From positions 1,528,145 through 1,592,144 of the forward strand of contig CAADRB010000002.1 in assembly GCA_900708905.1 (NCBI GenBank): 64,000 bases of DNA. Reading direction: 5' to 3'. This DNA comes from Hymenolepis diminuta (Eukaryota > Platyhelminthes > Cestoda > Cyclophyllidea > Hymenolepididae). Below the pieces are notes generated by a model, which was not told where the DNA came from, did no database searches, and saw nothing but the letters and a program-made list of their open reading frames with translations. Below, one piece after another: positions 36,401 to 51,100 of this stretch. Within the stretch, counting starts at the first letter, position 1, and each line of letters starts with the position of its first letter. The position numbers and the translations under genes were made by a program.

Positions 36401-39064
36401 TTTTTTTATTCTAACGGCAACTATGAGTTGTACATAGTTGGAGATTAAAAATTGCTTTTAACCTCTAAGCTTTTGTCCGCGCTAAATTATTTGCCATCGT
36501 TCTAAAGACTGTCAGTTTTTTTCCATCGAATTTAAACTGAATTTCTTCTTATTCACTTAAATAGATACCTCTTTTGATTAAAAATCCTTTCATTCTAATT
36601 TGTGTATTTTGCCTTGAAGTTTAATTAAAATTAGTATTCAATGTTTAACATCTGGTTCTATGATTAATTACGTTATATTTCGTCCTACATAATCTACAGC
36701 TCAATTTTGCTCACTACTCATTGAGTTTTTTCAGTATTGATTTAGGTGATCATCTTTCTTGCTTTGTGTAATGGTAATATAATAAGCCTGGTTGAACTAC
36801 TAAAGTGAAGGGTATCCGTATATTCTTTCGTCATGAAGACGAAGGACTTAGAGTCTTTCTGATTAAAGATATCTCTTTGTCATGACAAAGGTTAACCAGA
36901 TAATACAGGTCTAACTCTTATCAGCGTTCATCCTACTAAAAGTCAGTGATATTCTTTGAAAGTAAGACTACACAATCACCTCAGTTGAATGTTCGTGTTC
37001 CTTCTCAATGCTAGATACTACCTATTTCTATCAGTAGGTATTTCGATTTGGGTTATACACTAGTCAAATCATTATATTTCTTTAACGTGAGTGTCCGACT
37101 TCTAGTTTGTGACTCGCTCTCTTCTCGGAATCTAATTATCTCAAGTATGAACTTAAATTTCTCATCGATTGCTTCTGGTTATTTCTAGCCTTATATGTAA
37201 TTAATGGGGCTTGTAAAGTTAATTTGAGTTGATTTACCTCAATTTAACAAACAGTAATCCTTGATTTCTCGTATTTTAATCTCGTTTTTCAAAAATGGCC
37301 TTTATAGTCGGGAAACATCTATTCATATTGACGTTGCTTTCAATTTGTTCTTTTTATTGTTAATGCTCTCTCAACAACTGAATTCAAACCGGAGACTATT
37401 TGAAAGTCTCATTAGTAAATACTCATTTTCGAAGAATTGAAGATATCTCTTCTTAAGAACTTATTGAACAATTTTGTCTTTTTTCACATCCGTATCAGCT
37501 GTACCCTCCATACAAGTAAGAACACTCCTTGCTGCGTGCTTAATGATCCCTACTTTCTTACTAGGATTCTTTGTCTTCTTTTTTTGAAGTGGCAATTAAT
37601 CATTCTGAAATGACTAGTCCATCTTTTTTGTCGTCCTCCAAAATGGGGGTTTGTTTCGACACTTAGTTCTTCAGTAAGCATTCACTGTTTATTCCTGTAT
37701 GTGCGCACAAGCCGATGAAGTGAATCTAGTTCTCAGATAATGACTTTTCTTCACAACTTCCTCAAATTCCTTTTCATTATCTTCATAGAGATTTTCACAC
37801 TCCAGCTAACCGAGTTTATGATCCCGAAATAAATTTCGAAGAAGGAGGGAAGGTTTAGAGCCTCACACAATGCGTCATTGTATAGATGAATCATCTTCCT
37901 CTTAGCCAAAATCCATTTTCTAAACCTCTCTAAAGAATTATTTTCTCGGATAGATCGAGAGTAAGCGGTCTCCTCGCAAAGTACACTTTGGACTGGACAG
38001 TGGTGCACTTTCTTCTTGTTACATATCTGGGTCATTGGGTTGATCTATTAACCTATAGTAGGTGTCGTGAAGATGTACTACACAGTGGTACTCAAGTCAG
38101 TGCATGCTCTCTTTGGACCCTGATTTATCCGCCCCTGACCTTTTAATCAACCTTGGGTCTAAAGAAAGGACTTTTTATTTGGAGATGGGATATATCTCGT
38201 CATGTTGGGGTTGTAGAAAAACGCCAAATTAGTAAAATTTTCCCTTGGATGGGAAGTATCGCATTAATTTTTTGCGACTCTCCTCCCCTTTCCCATATCT
38301 CGACAGATGGCCTTGTGTCTTAGATTCCAGACATCTGTTCGTAATTGTCGGAGCGAACGAGGGAAAGGGGACATCCATTCAATGTGCGTGACGTTGGAAC
38401 GTTGGGTTGTATCTTTCTTGCCCGTTTGGCGTCTATAAAACGTTTGCCGATAGCAAATGTAGACATTCAAGCTCTGGGCGAAGAGAAGATTTTGATTAAA
38501 ATTGAATGAGAGGTTAGCCTGCTAAAAGCTGAAAGAATGTGGTGATTAATGTAAAATGATTAATTGGATAGTTATTTTTAAAATTAGATTCATGGGTGAA
38601 TGGAAATTTTCAATAATATCGGTTAGATTAGGTGATTATTCTCATTTACAGGAATGCCGTTATTTGTATTATACATGGTCAACAAAAATGGAAAGTCATC
38701 TTAAGTAAGTCAGGGAGGGGGTCAAAGCAGTCTTACTTTGTTCGAGATCTGGATTCATCACGTTGTCCACCTATTAATAAATAGGTATAGTTCATTGTCC
38801 TAATGCTCCAAGTTAAAATGTTAGGGTTTAACGTCTAGGTTCCAGTGTAATAGTCTAGATCAGTGATGTTTAGAGTTTACTGACTAATTGATAAAAGATC
38901 ATTTGAGATCATTCTGCTTTCCTAAACTTTGAAGGAAAAAAATGATTTGGAGTGACAAAACCGATCGTCATAATTAATCAGCCGGTCAATGAGCACTGAA
39001 CATCGTAGACAAGAATTTACACCGTAATCTAAGAAACGGATCATGAATTTTGAAATGTGAAGCC

Positions 39065-39103
<39 letters not shown>

Positions 39104-42100
39104 TAAATATTGTACAACTTGAAAGTTCATCAATTAAATGAAGTGAGGCTCTTTTGATACTTTGACTTTATTTTTAGCATTTTTTCAATCTCCTCTCCGT
39201 CAGTGATATTCGGTTTCAGTTTCTTTGCCGTAGATCAACCAAGAAAAGTTGACTAAGACTAGCTAAGATTTTTTTAAAATTAATGAGGGTATTCCTTCTA
39301 TTTTCTTACCAGTAAGTTTATTCCTTATGTTCTATTCTATTTACCTATTTGGTATGAGGATTCAACTTATGTATTATTTCCCTCCTTATTTTACCCACTT
39401 AAAATATGAATTACTTTATTCACATTTTTATTTGTAGATCTGGTGAGACCTTTTATAATTGAGGATACAACTCGAATGTCCAAGGTGATTCACACCTTTC
39501 TCAAAACCCAAAACGGTAATTTTTCATGATATATGCGTCATATTTATGCCCCTCCCTTCCTTAATGGACAAATTTTATACCATGTCTTTCCCCAAGACAT
39601 GCACCAAGACTATGGATTAGATTCCAATTTGCTATAAGTCTTAGAGTCTGGATAAGTTTAGTTTCATTTACCACTAATTCATTATATGGACTTTATATCT
39701 TTTTAATGTGTAGAGGTGCCCGTATAAATCTTGACGCGTTTTTTTCTTTATTAAGTTCTGATTCTATTCCGAAGTAAGGATATTAGGAGACTGCTTATGT
39801 CCAACTTTACATTCCATTTACAGAACATCGTTAATTAGAATAGTCTGATTCCAAAATTATATGGACTAACTCCTTTTTTTGCGTTTTTTTTAAACGTTAT
39901 CTTTTATTTATTAAGATCGTTTTACTAGCAGAATTTTTAAAGTTAATATCAAGTAAGTATGCGAGTTGCGCAAAAATGTGTATATTCTAGGGTAAAACTG
40001 TTTTTGGACAAGAGGAGATGGGAATTTGAAGATTTCCTTCCTGAAAAGGTGATATCTTTTTTGATCGCGGGCATGATCGATCGTTCATAGCTTGAGAGAG
40101 CTTTCCTTGAAAGCTATTAAACAGAAAACTACACATGTTACCGGTTGCTTATGAATGAAAATTTAACATCTAATTCTAATTTTTGTGATTGCATAGAAGT
40201 TCTTGAGTTCTTTTCTTATCTTCACTCTTTAAAATGTTGAAGTTCAGATCACCCAAATCTACGACAATCTGTCATTCTTGTTCATTCATTCAGAAAATAT
40301 CAGGTCTTTTAAAAAGGATCATCTCTGAGGTTCTTTGTGATTACCCAGGTGAAAGTCCCGGTATTCTGAATAAATCTCAATTGTTTAATTGTGGTTTCAT
40401 CATCTCCTAAACATTGTTGTAATTTCTCCAAATAATTCAACCATGCTTCCTATCTTCATTCGATGTGTAGTTTGTTAATTCTATTCCAAACTCATCCGTT
40501 TGTCGGAACTGCCCATCACTTACGAATTTACGACTCCTGTTAAGAAAGCCTGTTCATCCTAACGGCTGCGTACGCACATTTCTCAATTCACTTTATCAAG
40601 ATAAAGAGGAGAACGGCTGACACCCCTCCCCCTCTACTTCCGACTCATCTGACAAACAGACGAACTTGTTTCCACCGCTAGTTTTGTGTCCACTAGCTAC
40701 CAAACTGGGTGGAGCTCTCTTTTTCCAGGGTGCATATGTGAAGAGAAGGGGAGGGGAGGAGTCTCTCTATGTGTTCGCCTCCCCTTTTCATTGTCATCAG
40801 GACCCTGTTCGGATGGATGAACGGATGAACTAGGTACTTGTACAGAGAGGGAGGTACCCATATACCAATATGCACACACAAATAAATCTAGAATCCCCTG
40901 TCTCTACGTTCACGTGCGCTGTAGTGTGTGCTGGCGGCTAACATAGGGGAGGGGACGACGGGGTAGTAACGACCTTAATGGATCGCATTTACGGGCCTGT
41001 TTAAACAAGTGTGCCGGCCTGACTACCTATGGGTTTAGTGAAGTAGCTTTTATTACACATCCAGAGAGAGAGGGTCTTTATCTCTGTAAATGCAGGCCAG
41101 AGTTGAGGCGTTTGTAGAAGATAGCTGTTTTGTATATACTAGCCCCACGTGTATGCATGAGGGTATATCTTCCTCCCCTCTTAGTGCTTGGTTAACTGCT
41201 CTACCTAGTTCCGAATTACTGAGGCTTTGTTTGAAGGGGCTTCGCCATTTTGTTATAATCAGAATTGCCCATAGACTCTTTATGGTAAAAGTCACGCAGT
41301 TTTGGAATACAAGGTGCTTAAGGCATCTGAGGTATTTTTAGAAAAACAAATAAACAATATATTAACTTGAGTTTTATTCTATATATCCTCCTTCGGCTTC
41401 TATCATCGACTCACTTCAAGTCCGAAAGCGACTGCAAGCTTTGATCAGGTGGCCTTCATTGATGTCCTCCATTGCTCGGACTATTGCTTTCATGAGGGAG
41501 GATTTGGTGTTGTGGGAATGCTTATTATCTTCCTCTTTTATCACACTCCGTCCCACACGTAATAGTCCAATGGATTGTCTGACGAGTAGTTAGGAGGTGG
41601 TCATAAGTTTGGTGTCACATGATGAAAATTCTCGGCCATCCATCCAATTCTGGGTTTTGAGAGCTTTATTCGATGGAGCCGAACCTTGTTAGAAAACATA
41701 GGGCCTTTCACTGGCTGCACTGTCTATCCAAGGCTTGACAATGGTTTGGAGAGTCTCCACATAGCCGTCTGCATTGACTCTGAGGCTCTGTGGAAAAAAT
41801 AAAGGAGTCATAACATGTCCTTTACTCCTAACAATGCTGTAAGCCATCACTGTTGCTGGAAACTTCGTCCACATAACAATTGAGACTTCAGTGGGGTCCG
41901 CATATAGCCACCTATCATTTCTCCGATTGACCGTTTGATCCTGATGCGACATTCCTGTTCTTACGGACGCTTCAATTTGTTTAAGAGTCATTAAACGATT
42001 CTCTTGAGTCATTTTGTCGACACAACTTGGCCTCATCTAAGAACGTATGATTTTTATCCGAGGTCTTGATGAACAGCATCCCTTTTATATTGTTCTTCAG

Positions 42101-45100
42101 ACACTTGAAGATCTTTGACAAGGAGCCGCGCATTGACTTCTCACGATTTTCGTCCATCATGCCATGCACTTTTCTCACAAACTTAGGTATTCTAAGTGAG
42201 GCAGCAGAGCATTGACAATGCTGTTTTCTCTTGCTCGTGGCGGCCAATTTACCTTCATTGTTTTCATTTAGCTCCCTCCTAATGTTGCAAACGAAAGATG
42301 CGGAGACTTTTAGAAATCTTGCAATTTCAAAATTGCTATGTTTCGCTTTTATAGACACTTACAGCATATCTTTTCATTTCATTAATTATAGTAGTGTCTG
42401 CCATGAGATCTGATATTAAAAAAACATCAATTATTTTCGAGTTAATTTAAGTTACAAAGATGTAAGTGTTCTCAGATATCTTGCACGCTCTACATATTCA
42501 AAGGAAATTATGGTAATTTAAAAGTAATGCGTTGAGGTAATGATTGATTAGAGAGTTCTGGAGAATAACGTTTGTGGAATTGGTCAATTCTACCCCTTTA
42601 GAGTTCTGCATTCCGGAGAATTCGGCTGTGATTTAAATTTTGCCTTTGAATTATTTAAACAATAGGAAATTTAATTCAAAGGTTAAACAACCTTTGAAGT
42701 CGTGGTTGGTGTTGAACACAGAGATTTGGATAGTTTTAGATGGGTAACAGCGAGGGTTATTTGAACAATGTTTATGTTGATGATTAAGAAATTTTGAATT
42801 GCAAGACGTCTAGAATTTGCTGATTGGTAGATGGTAGAAGTCGATTAGGGTTGGAACCTAGCCTTAGAATTAATTTAAACGTTTGAAAGTCACTTAAAAT
42901 AATGATTTAATGGTAGAGTGCAATCATCGTACGGTTATTTATAAAGTTAATGTACAATATACCAGTCGGACAAGCGTTTAAGTCTTAGATTCTGGAGAGA
43001 AGGTATGCAGGTTTGAATTTTCTTTGACGCTTTACTTAACTCAAACAGGAGAACATGTGTCTTATTCTTTTCATCCTCGGGAAATTCAGCAAGACTGTCA
43101 GCTTCCCTCAGAATTAAACGTATTTCTTATAAAAAAGCTCAGAGATAGATTATTATTATTATTATTAGTCTGGATAAATCAGGGATTGAGGATGGCTTTC
43201 TGATGAATCTAGTCCTTCGTAAGATTTGCAATGTCCAAAACTATGGTACTTGGATTATTAGAAAGGGTATTATTTTCTTTTCTATGTAAATTCCCGTATG
43301 GTTAGTACCGACATCGACACACTGTTTCACAACTGGAGAAAGTAGGATTGATATTTGGAGACATTTTTTTTCTCCAACCAATCTATGGTTTTGATTTCCT
43401 GCAAATCACACAAACCAATCTTTATTTTTTATAATTGGGAAAGTGTGTCCAAAGCAAAATTAAAATCCCACTTTTTTCCTTTGTTTTTTTAATGTTACAA
43501 CAGATGGTTGTCACTTGAGTTTTAGCTGGAATTCTCCTTATTGAACGTTTTTTTCCCAGTCAACCACTAAAATTTTAGTTTATTCCCCCTTACCGTTGAT
43601 CAGTGGTAAACTTCCTCCTATTCACTTTGCTTTTTTGTGTGTTAAAGTTGTCGGGCTATTGGCGACTTGATGGTCTTTGTAAGAAATCCACTGATCTTTG
43701 AATAAGAACCTTGTAACGTTGTGAAGGAATGTGGTTTTTGCCAATTAGGAGCATGATAATAAGGTTAGATTCACACATCTAATTTCCCTTTTCAAATGCC
43801 TGTTCATTTCAAATTCAATGGATTTGAATTGTTTGGTCTTTGTAAATCACAGTCCCTTTGCTTTCAGCTGAATATTTTAAAACATCGGTCATTTGATGTT
43901 CTTCGGGATGTACAATTGTTTTACATTCTGATTTTCGGGTGAAAGTAAGGAGAACTTCTATGCTTCCTTCTATATCGCAACCCTTATTGATGCTCTTTAA
44001 TTGTCGAAATTCTGACCATTAGAAATCCTTCAACTGCCGTGAAATTGATTAATAAACTCAGGTTTTCCTTCTTTGATGGTAAACTAGTCTTGTTCTTCTA
44101 AAATTTACGAAGTTTGTTTTAAAATACATAAATTATGAGCTATTATTCTACTCTGTGTCCTTGATATTGGTTAGTTGTGTTTTATTAAAACTTTCCATGA
44201 TCGAAGAAAATGATTTAGATATCTCTCACATTATCTTATTTCGGTGGCGTCTAAATGAATTATCCTGCATTAGCTTGCATTGAGTGGCAAGTCATTTAGG
44301 TACAACAGTCTGTTTGAGATTTATGCTTTTTTTTCTAATGTTAGTTTTACTTTCAGTTCTCATCTATGCAGTGATATTATATCGTCCACCCGTTTCTATA
44401 GTTAGTACTGTGCTAAATTCAGGGATGTAGGGCTTTTGAACACCTGCATTGAGGATCCACGAACAGTTCGTGTGACCACAGTGATCTGGTCACGTCACGT
44501 TAGTCCGTTTAGTAGTTGGATGGTTGTGATGTTCACAATTTCCCTTCGGAGGATAAAGGTGTCGTTTGGGCATTATTCATGCTGTGTGGAAAAAAAAATA
44601 AATACCCACATCTTCCTTTCGGTTTAAAATATTCCGTTCCTTTATGACTATTTCTTAGTTTCCATCATTAAGCTGAATGTCGAAGTGATATTTACGAGAT
44701 TGAAATAATGCGGAGAGTGAAAGGTGTTCAACTGAAAGAATGCCTTTGTTTTCAGATGAAGAACTTTTGCACTTCTGCCCGTTTCCATTCCTCAGAGTCT
44801 ATTTTGATTCTCTTTGTATCTCTTCTGAAAATACTTGTCTTGTCAAAAATCTTTCTCTCTGTGGAAGGTTATCAAATGACACTCTTAGGAATTAGTTGGA
44901 ATTTGATGTGTCTGAACTCTCAAATCCAGGGTTATTAGGTGTAGAAAAATCCACTTAAGTTGTTGATATTACTGTTATAATTGCCCATGGCTCTGAATAA
45001 ACCTTAACAAATCTTACGGAGTTCTCCCATTTCTGCTATCGTAAAACTGTAAGCTGCTAAATATGATGTTAAATTATTTCGCCTTCTCATCCAGTGAAAG

Positions 45101-48100
45101 AGGAAAATTGAGGTGCCAAGACCGACCTCTCTTGATTAAAAAAACGGTCAATAAGCACTGAACATCGTAGACAAGCATTTGCTTCAATTCAGGAGGCAAA
45201 TCATAAAATCTGAATTTTAGAATGTGAACTGTCCATTTAGTAAATATTGTACAACTCTAATGTTGTTCTCAGTGTATTTTCCATCCTATCCCCAATATCA
45301 TTTGTCGAACTTACTGCTAACTGATTTCAGTTGCTTCGCAGAATTAAACATTGTAATTTTTTGCTTTACTGCGGATAATTATGTCAATAAGTTTTAATCC
45401 TGAGAAAGTGTCTGAATAAAATGAACAGCGACGAGTTCAATAAGGCATGGACCTAGGGGGAGGGATCAAGAAAATGTTGACAATAAAGTCAGGGCATCAA
45501 AAGTCTTCCTGTATTTGAATTCTCGAAGCATTAAGTTCCTTATGCCACTTCGATTTATTTACATATTCTCACACCCAAGAGCAGATATAGGTAAGTGCTG
45601 TTACATGGCCAACTTTAGTGACTTCTCTTGGGGGATTTTTATTGTTGTTTCTAAATTTCTAGGAATTAGAGCGCTCTCCCTCATTCGTATCAAATCCAGG
45701 GATGTGGAAATATCTGTGAACATCTGCGTAGCGATTCCACTTATTCACGTGTTTGTCCATATTTTGTGACCATACTGCGTCAGTCAAAATTTGGTAGTGA
45801 AGTTACTCCTGCATTGTCACAATTATTTCCCATAGTAGTATGGGATGAAAGTGTGTCGTTTAGGGTATGGGAAAGTTATTAAATGCATCTTCCAAAATAT
45901 CATGCCATGTCACTCGAAAATCATCTCAGATGTATTGTGGAGTTGAATCTCCGTTCAATATTCACAAAGTAGACCTTGTACGATTTATCTCATTTATTAG
46001 TCAATTCGTTTTCTTACTTCGTTGTAATGTTCCCAAATGCAGAGCTTTTCGACCGTTTTGCATCTGCCTCCTTTCGCCCTCTCACTTCCTTCGAATGAAA
46101 GCTTGTTCTTAATCCATTCCTCTGTTCTTAGGTTCTTCATTTATACCTTTTAAGAACCTAGATGGTAGAAATCTTTGTTTATCCATCTACCTCCACCTTG
46201 CAGAATATGGTGATTTACATATTCATTTGCCTTTTTTTCTGTGTTTCAATTGTTCACCGGTGTCATTAATATCTAACACATTATATATTACAGATTCGGA
46301 GCTTATTTACTCAAATCTAGCCTTTGGATTGGTCAGCGTTCCTTTGCAGAGGTATGGTCGAACGAAGATCTCATCGGTTGATAGGGTTTTTCGTCGACTG
46401 TAGCCGTCATATAAAATGTACAATTGTATGTTTTTGAATATATGCAGGTTAGATTCAATCCTTCGTATACTATCAATCAGATTGGTGGCACTTGGATTCT
46501 AATTTTTGTCAATCATTTCCTCACAGAGTCTTCTGAATCAAATATATCGCATCACCCCTTTGAAAATCTTTTAAGTATGAAATCTTCAATTGATATCCAT
46601 TAAGCTTATTTAATGGTTATGAGTTGGAATCCTTCAACAAACAGTGATCGTAATTTTGGGGGAAAAATGTTATAATGGCCTTCGGCATCAAAGTTTCTGA
46701 CATTTTCTATAACGATTTCTCTTCACTAGATATTTATCTATTCTAAATTACCTCGTTTTTCAATAATCTGGAAATATAATATGCATCTTCACGGAATGGT
46801 TACTGAATGCCTGATTTTGAACGACACTATTGGGGAATAGACGGACGCTATAATTATGAAAAATAAAAAAAAACACTTCGATCATTTAAAATTAGCATGA
46901 TGAAGACTGTATAGAAGTTTAAAAACTTCTATATTTTTAAATTTAAAGTCATAAATCAATGTAATGAAATTATTAATTTAGTTCCCGGTAGACAAGACAA
47001 AAAAATTATAATCTTTCATCGTGGTAAGTAATTGAAAGTCGAATAGCAGTTATTTCAATAAATGGTAAATGGTCGGGGATAGAAAAGTTTTGAGACTAAA
47101 GCCAAGGCATCAAAAAGTCATACTTTATTTGGTTTTTATATTCACATTGTACGATATTTACTTAGTAATTATTTCACCGCTACACGTCTCGAAATTCAAC
47201 TTTCATGATTCGTTCTCTAGATTACTGAGTGAATTCTTGTTCGCGCCGTCTGGTGCTTGTTGACCGGTTGATCAACTAGGATCATAGTCTTGCCACCTCA
47301 CTTCATTTTTTCATCTTTACAAAGCCGAGAAAACAGGATGATCTTAACATGGCAAAGCTGACTAGAGTTCACCTGATCTTTAATCAAATTTGGTCAGATC
47401 GACTTGGGATGCATGCGTTGGTTTTCGTTTCACTGAATAGAGCACTGATTAAGGAAAGCAAACATTGAATGCCTTTTTCTCTTCCTCAATGCCTCACAAG
47501 CTGAGAATGTCGAAGTCGGTACATGCTTAGTTGGCGACTACAACAACATGCGGAATTGCTGTTTGTTAGATTTTGGTTATGAAACATGTTTTTTAGAGTC
47601 TTTTCTTGATCATCTCGATTTCTTATAGTACCTTTATATGAAAATACTTGTCCTTATGAAAATGTTATTTAGTGTCTCATTTGATTGAGACATCGTTGCG
47701 GGGATGGATAAATGGATGGTAAAAATCCGAGTGTCTAATCTCTCCTATAGAAAAGCACAGACGTGTAGAGAATTGAAATCTTCTATCTGATGAACAGCCT
47801 AATTAGGTACAATGCTCCCATTCAATAAGGTTAAATTTATTAGAATTCTTTTACCCTAATATGTTCCAAAGAAAACCTGCTACCCTGTCGAAATGTTCGT
47901 AGTGGTTAGGTCGTTTAACTAGGCTTCCCTAATATCTGCACGAAAATTGATATCAGGTAGTTCGTCGACCATTCTTTCTACACTTAATGCCGGTTTATAT
48001 TTTAATCAAAACCACATTGTTATGTTAACTTTGCTCCACTTCCGTGATTTAGTCGTTCTCCAAAGATCAACCACTTCACCTTTATGCAGATTTTACCATG

Positions 48101-51100
48101 ACCCATACTGGAAGAATTAAATTAAGCAGGCGGTAGGGGTAAGACATCCTAAAGCATTTCCTGAGAAATTTGCATGCCACCAGTATCAAGCAGTGTGCTA
48201 TGATATATGCTGTCCACATTTGAATATTTTAAATCAACAAGTCCTGGCAAATCTCAATGCCCCCCTTGCCTCTTCTTGTTTATCTTTCCGTTTCTAAGGT
48301 GGTGCAGGTATCGCCTTTGGAATTTTGTTTATTTTATCTAAAATCAAGTTCTGCCTTCCTTGTTCCAGAATTCAACAAGCTATGTCTCCATTATATGTAT
48401 AATTTCACACTGGAGGGGGTCACTAATAAAGAGGTCGCTTAGTCACCAAATTCGACTGTCATGTCAAGCCGTTTATGGAGAGGAGAAGATTTAAATTATC
48501 TTTCATGCCATCGGCTTAAACGGATGACTTTACCCCATACAAGGAGAGGATACTTTGTGCCGAATAAATGGTGGGGGTATGTTGCTTTATAGGTACCTAA
48601 GGGAGTTTCCCATGGCTTGTAGCCTCGAGTAATATATAATCTTCCTTAGAGAGATGGGAGAGTAACTATAGCTGTGTTTCGCATTTCCCTAACTTGTTCT
48701 TTTTCATGCCGCTTCGTCCCAAATTGTATATTTGCAATATAAATCGTGTCGTATGTTGTATACCCACGACGTCTGAGTGATATCCAAAAACCAGTTTCCT
48801 GCGGTTTGCTTGTCTGAATCGCATTTGTATTTAACACGATTTTCTATTTGATCTTATTCTTCGCTGTTTTCGTTTAACCTGTTACTGGGTGCTTAGTTGA
48901 TTGTGTATTTGAGTTAAAATCTTATTTGCGAATAGTTTCTTGGTAATTTCCTCTAGCAGTATACGAATTTCATTTAAATCTCAGTTTTCAGAACTGTAAC
49001 TTCTGAAATATTCCATTTTTTAATTTAGTCGAATTCTCCTTAGCCAACCGAATATTATGAATTAATATCCTGAAATCTGTAGTCCTGTGTCTTCGTGCTT
49101 TTTTCCCCCAAATCACTTAACAAAATTCTTTCCCATCACGAATTCTGAGTTCAGAAAGTTGATTGGTTGACTTGAAGGACGTTAGCATTTGATTGGTCTA
49201 AATACAATCGATACCGGTTTTGATTTCGTTACTTTTTGGAGTTGGATTATTTCAGGTTTCCAGATTAATATCTGAATCTCATTTTTGTTTGGGGATCCCT
49301 GTTTGATCTTACGTTACAGATTTGCGCTTATCGTCTAAGACGTCTACCGTCAGATTAACCTCGTGTGTTTTATAATCCTTTATTTGAGGTTACATCCTAA
49401 AAAACTGAATAATTTCAACAGTTAGAACCCTGTATATTGGTAATTATTTGGCGATTATTACCCATAAGGTACGAATTCCGAAAATAGAGAAGTCCTTTGC
49501 AAGTCGAAATTTCTTAAATTACTCAGAGGAATTCTCAATGTTGGTCGGTCTATTTTAAGGACACATTTCTTTGATTGGTCCATATATAATAGATCTTGTT
49601 TTCGATAATCATCATTTCAGGATGGGAAATTTTATGGATTTTTGCCTATCATTTTTTGTTGGATTTTGTCTTATTCAATTACCAAGTGTCAAGTTTGTGC
49701 CTGAAATTCATTGTTGAATCCCCATAACAAGATCGTCCAGGCCTTTTGTCAAATATCGCCCCATAAATTGGCTTGAATTCGAACTGTATGTGTGGAAATT
49801 AGTAGCTGTTACAGGTTGCTTGATTACATCTTGTGAAGCCAATCGGCCAGTGCCTTAGTGATACGGCTCGCACAAACAGAATTTCTTGCCTCTATGTGTT
49901 CACCATGTTATTGTTACAAAAACTCTCCCTCTTTGTGCCAAAATGCTTTTGTGTGCGTGTAATTGTTCGGGTAGAGGACAAACGTAGGTTCTCAAAATCC
50001 CATTCCTGTCCATGAACTAGTTCCTCTCCCAAATGGTTTCAGCTTTGTCTGTGAGTGGGTATGACGTCATCATCTCTCTATCTCCCCGCCCCAACCCACA
50101 TCTCAGATTAGTTCAAATCTCAGCCTCAGCTTTGATCTTGCGGGGAGTTAATTGTAGTTCAGTGAATTCCCTTATGAGTGGATGAAAGGAACTTGCGACT
50201 CTGGTAACTTCCAAGCCCATTTATAAAAGGGTCTCCCAGCGCTCGTCTTGAGTATAGGGATCGCATCGTGGAGCTTCCATGGAGGAAAACTCATGTTCGG
50301 CCTTGCCCTTTATTATTTATCTACTCCGTGATCTTTACATCGCAGACGAGTATGCTAATCGCCTCGACATCCTAACTAGCTGTCTTTTTCTCCACATAGT
50401 TAATTGTGGTCATCTAATATTAAGCCTGTTTATTTTCCATTAAACTATTCAGACAAGCGGGTGCATTGATATAGCTATAACGAAATAATATTAGGATTCA
50501 AGATTTTATATCTTCATTACTCAGTTCAGAAGATTTCCTGTTGTTTATTTTTTAGTGATCCTTTAAGGAGGCTCACATTGAATTTAATTTTCTCTTTGAG
50601 ATTGACATTCTGATATATGCTGTTTTAACCGCCCTTGGCCCTATTGATAGTTTCGTCTGAGGATCAGTGATCCTGTCGAACGTGTAAAAGCACTGTTATC
50701 TTTTCTGTAAACATTCGTTCTTCACTGTTTAAGTTCGAATCCCCTTGAAGTGGGGATTTACGCTCTTAGAGACAGGAACCGATATTGTTAATTCTTTCAG
50801 CCATGACAGCTTGGTCAAACGAAAGACTTCCTTGGCGTCTTGATTAAATTACTTTAGCTATGACTTTGTGTAAGCTTACTTTCTAGTTCTCCACAGTAGT
50901 TGATGACTCAAAGGGAGTTTTTCGAGTACAAAAACCGAAGGGGGCTTTTCATAGCAGCCCAGAGACGACGTCCTCATTGGACACGGAACTTCTCAACTTT
51001 AGAATGAGGGTGGGGCTTCAGGATACCTTCCCTCTAACCAAGTGAAGTTTCTAAATGGATTTGTTCTATGAGGGCTAATAATCGTTCAAGGTAGTTCCAT

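Noticed and set aside
48368..48396. 28-nt microexon candidate (CCTTGTTCCAG ... TAT|GTATAA) in the long gene
   Set aside because: Phase-compatible with the preceding exon but excludes the exon at 52532; kept out of the main model as a possible alternative.
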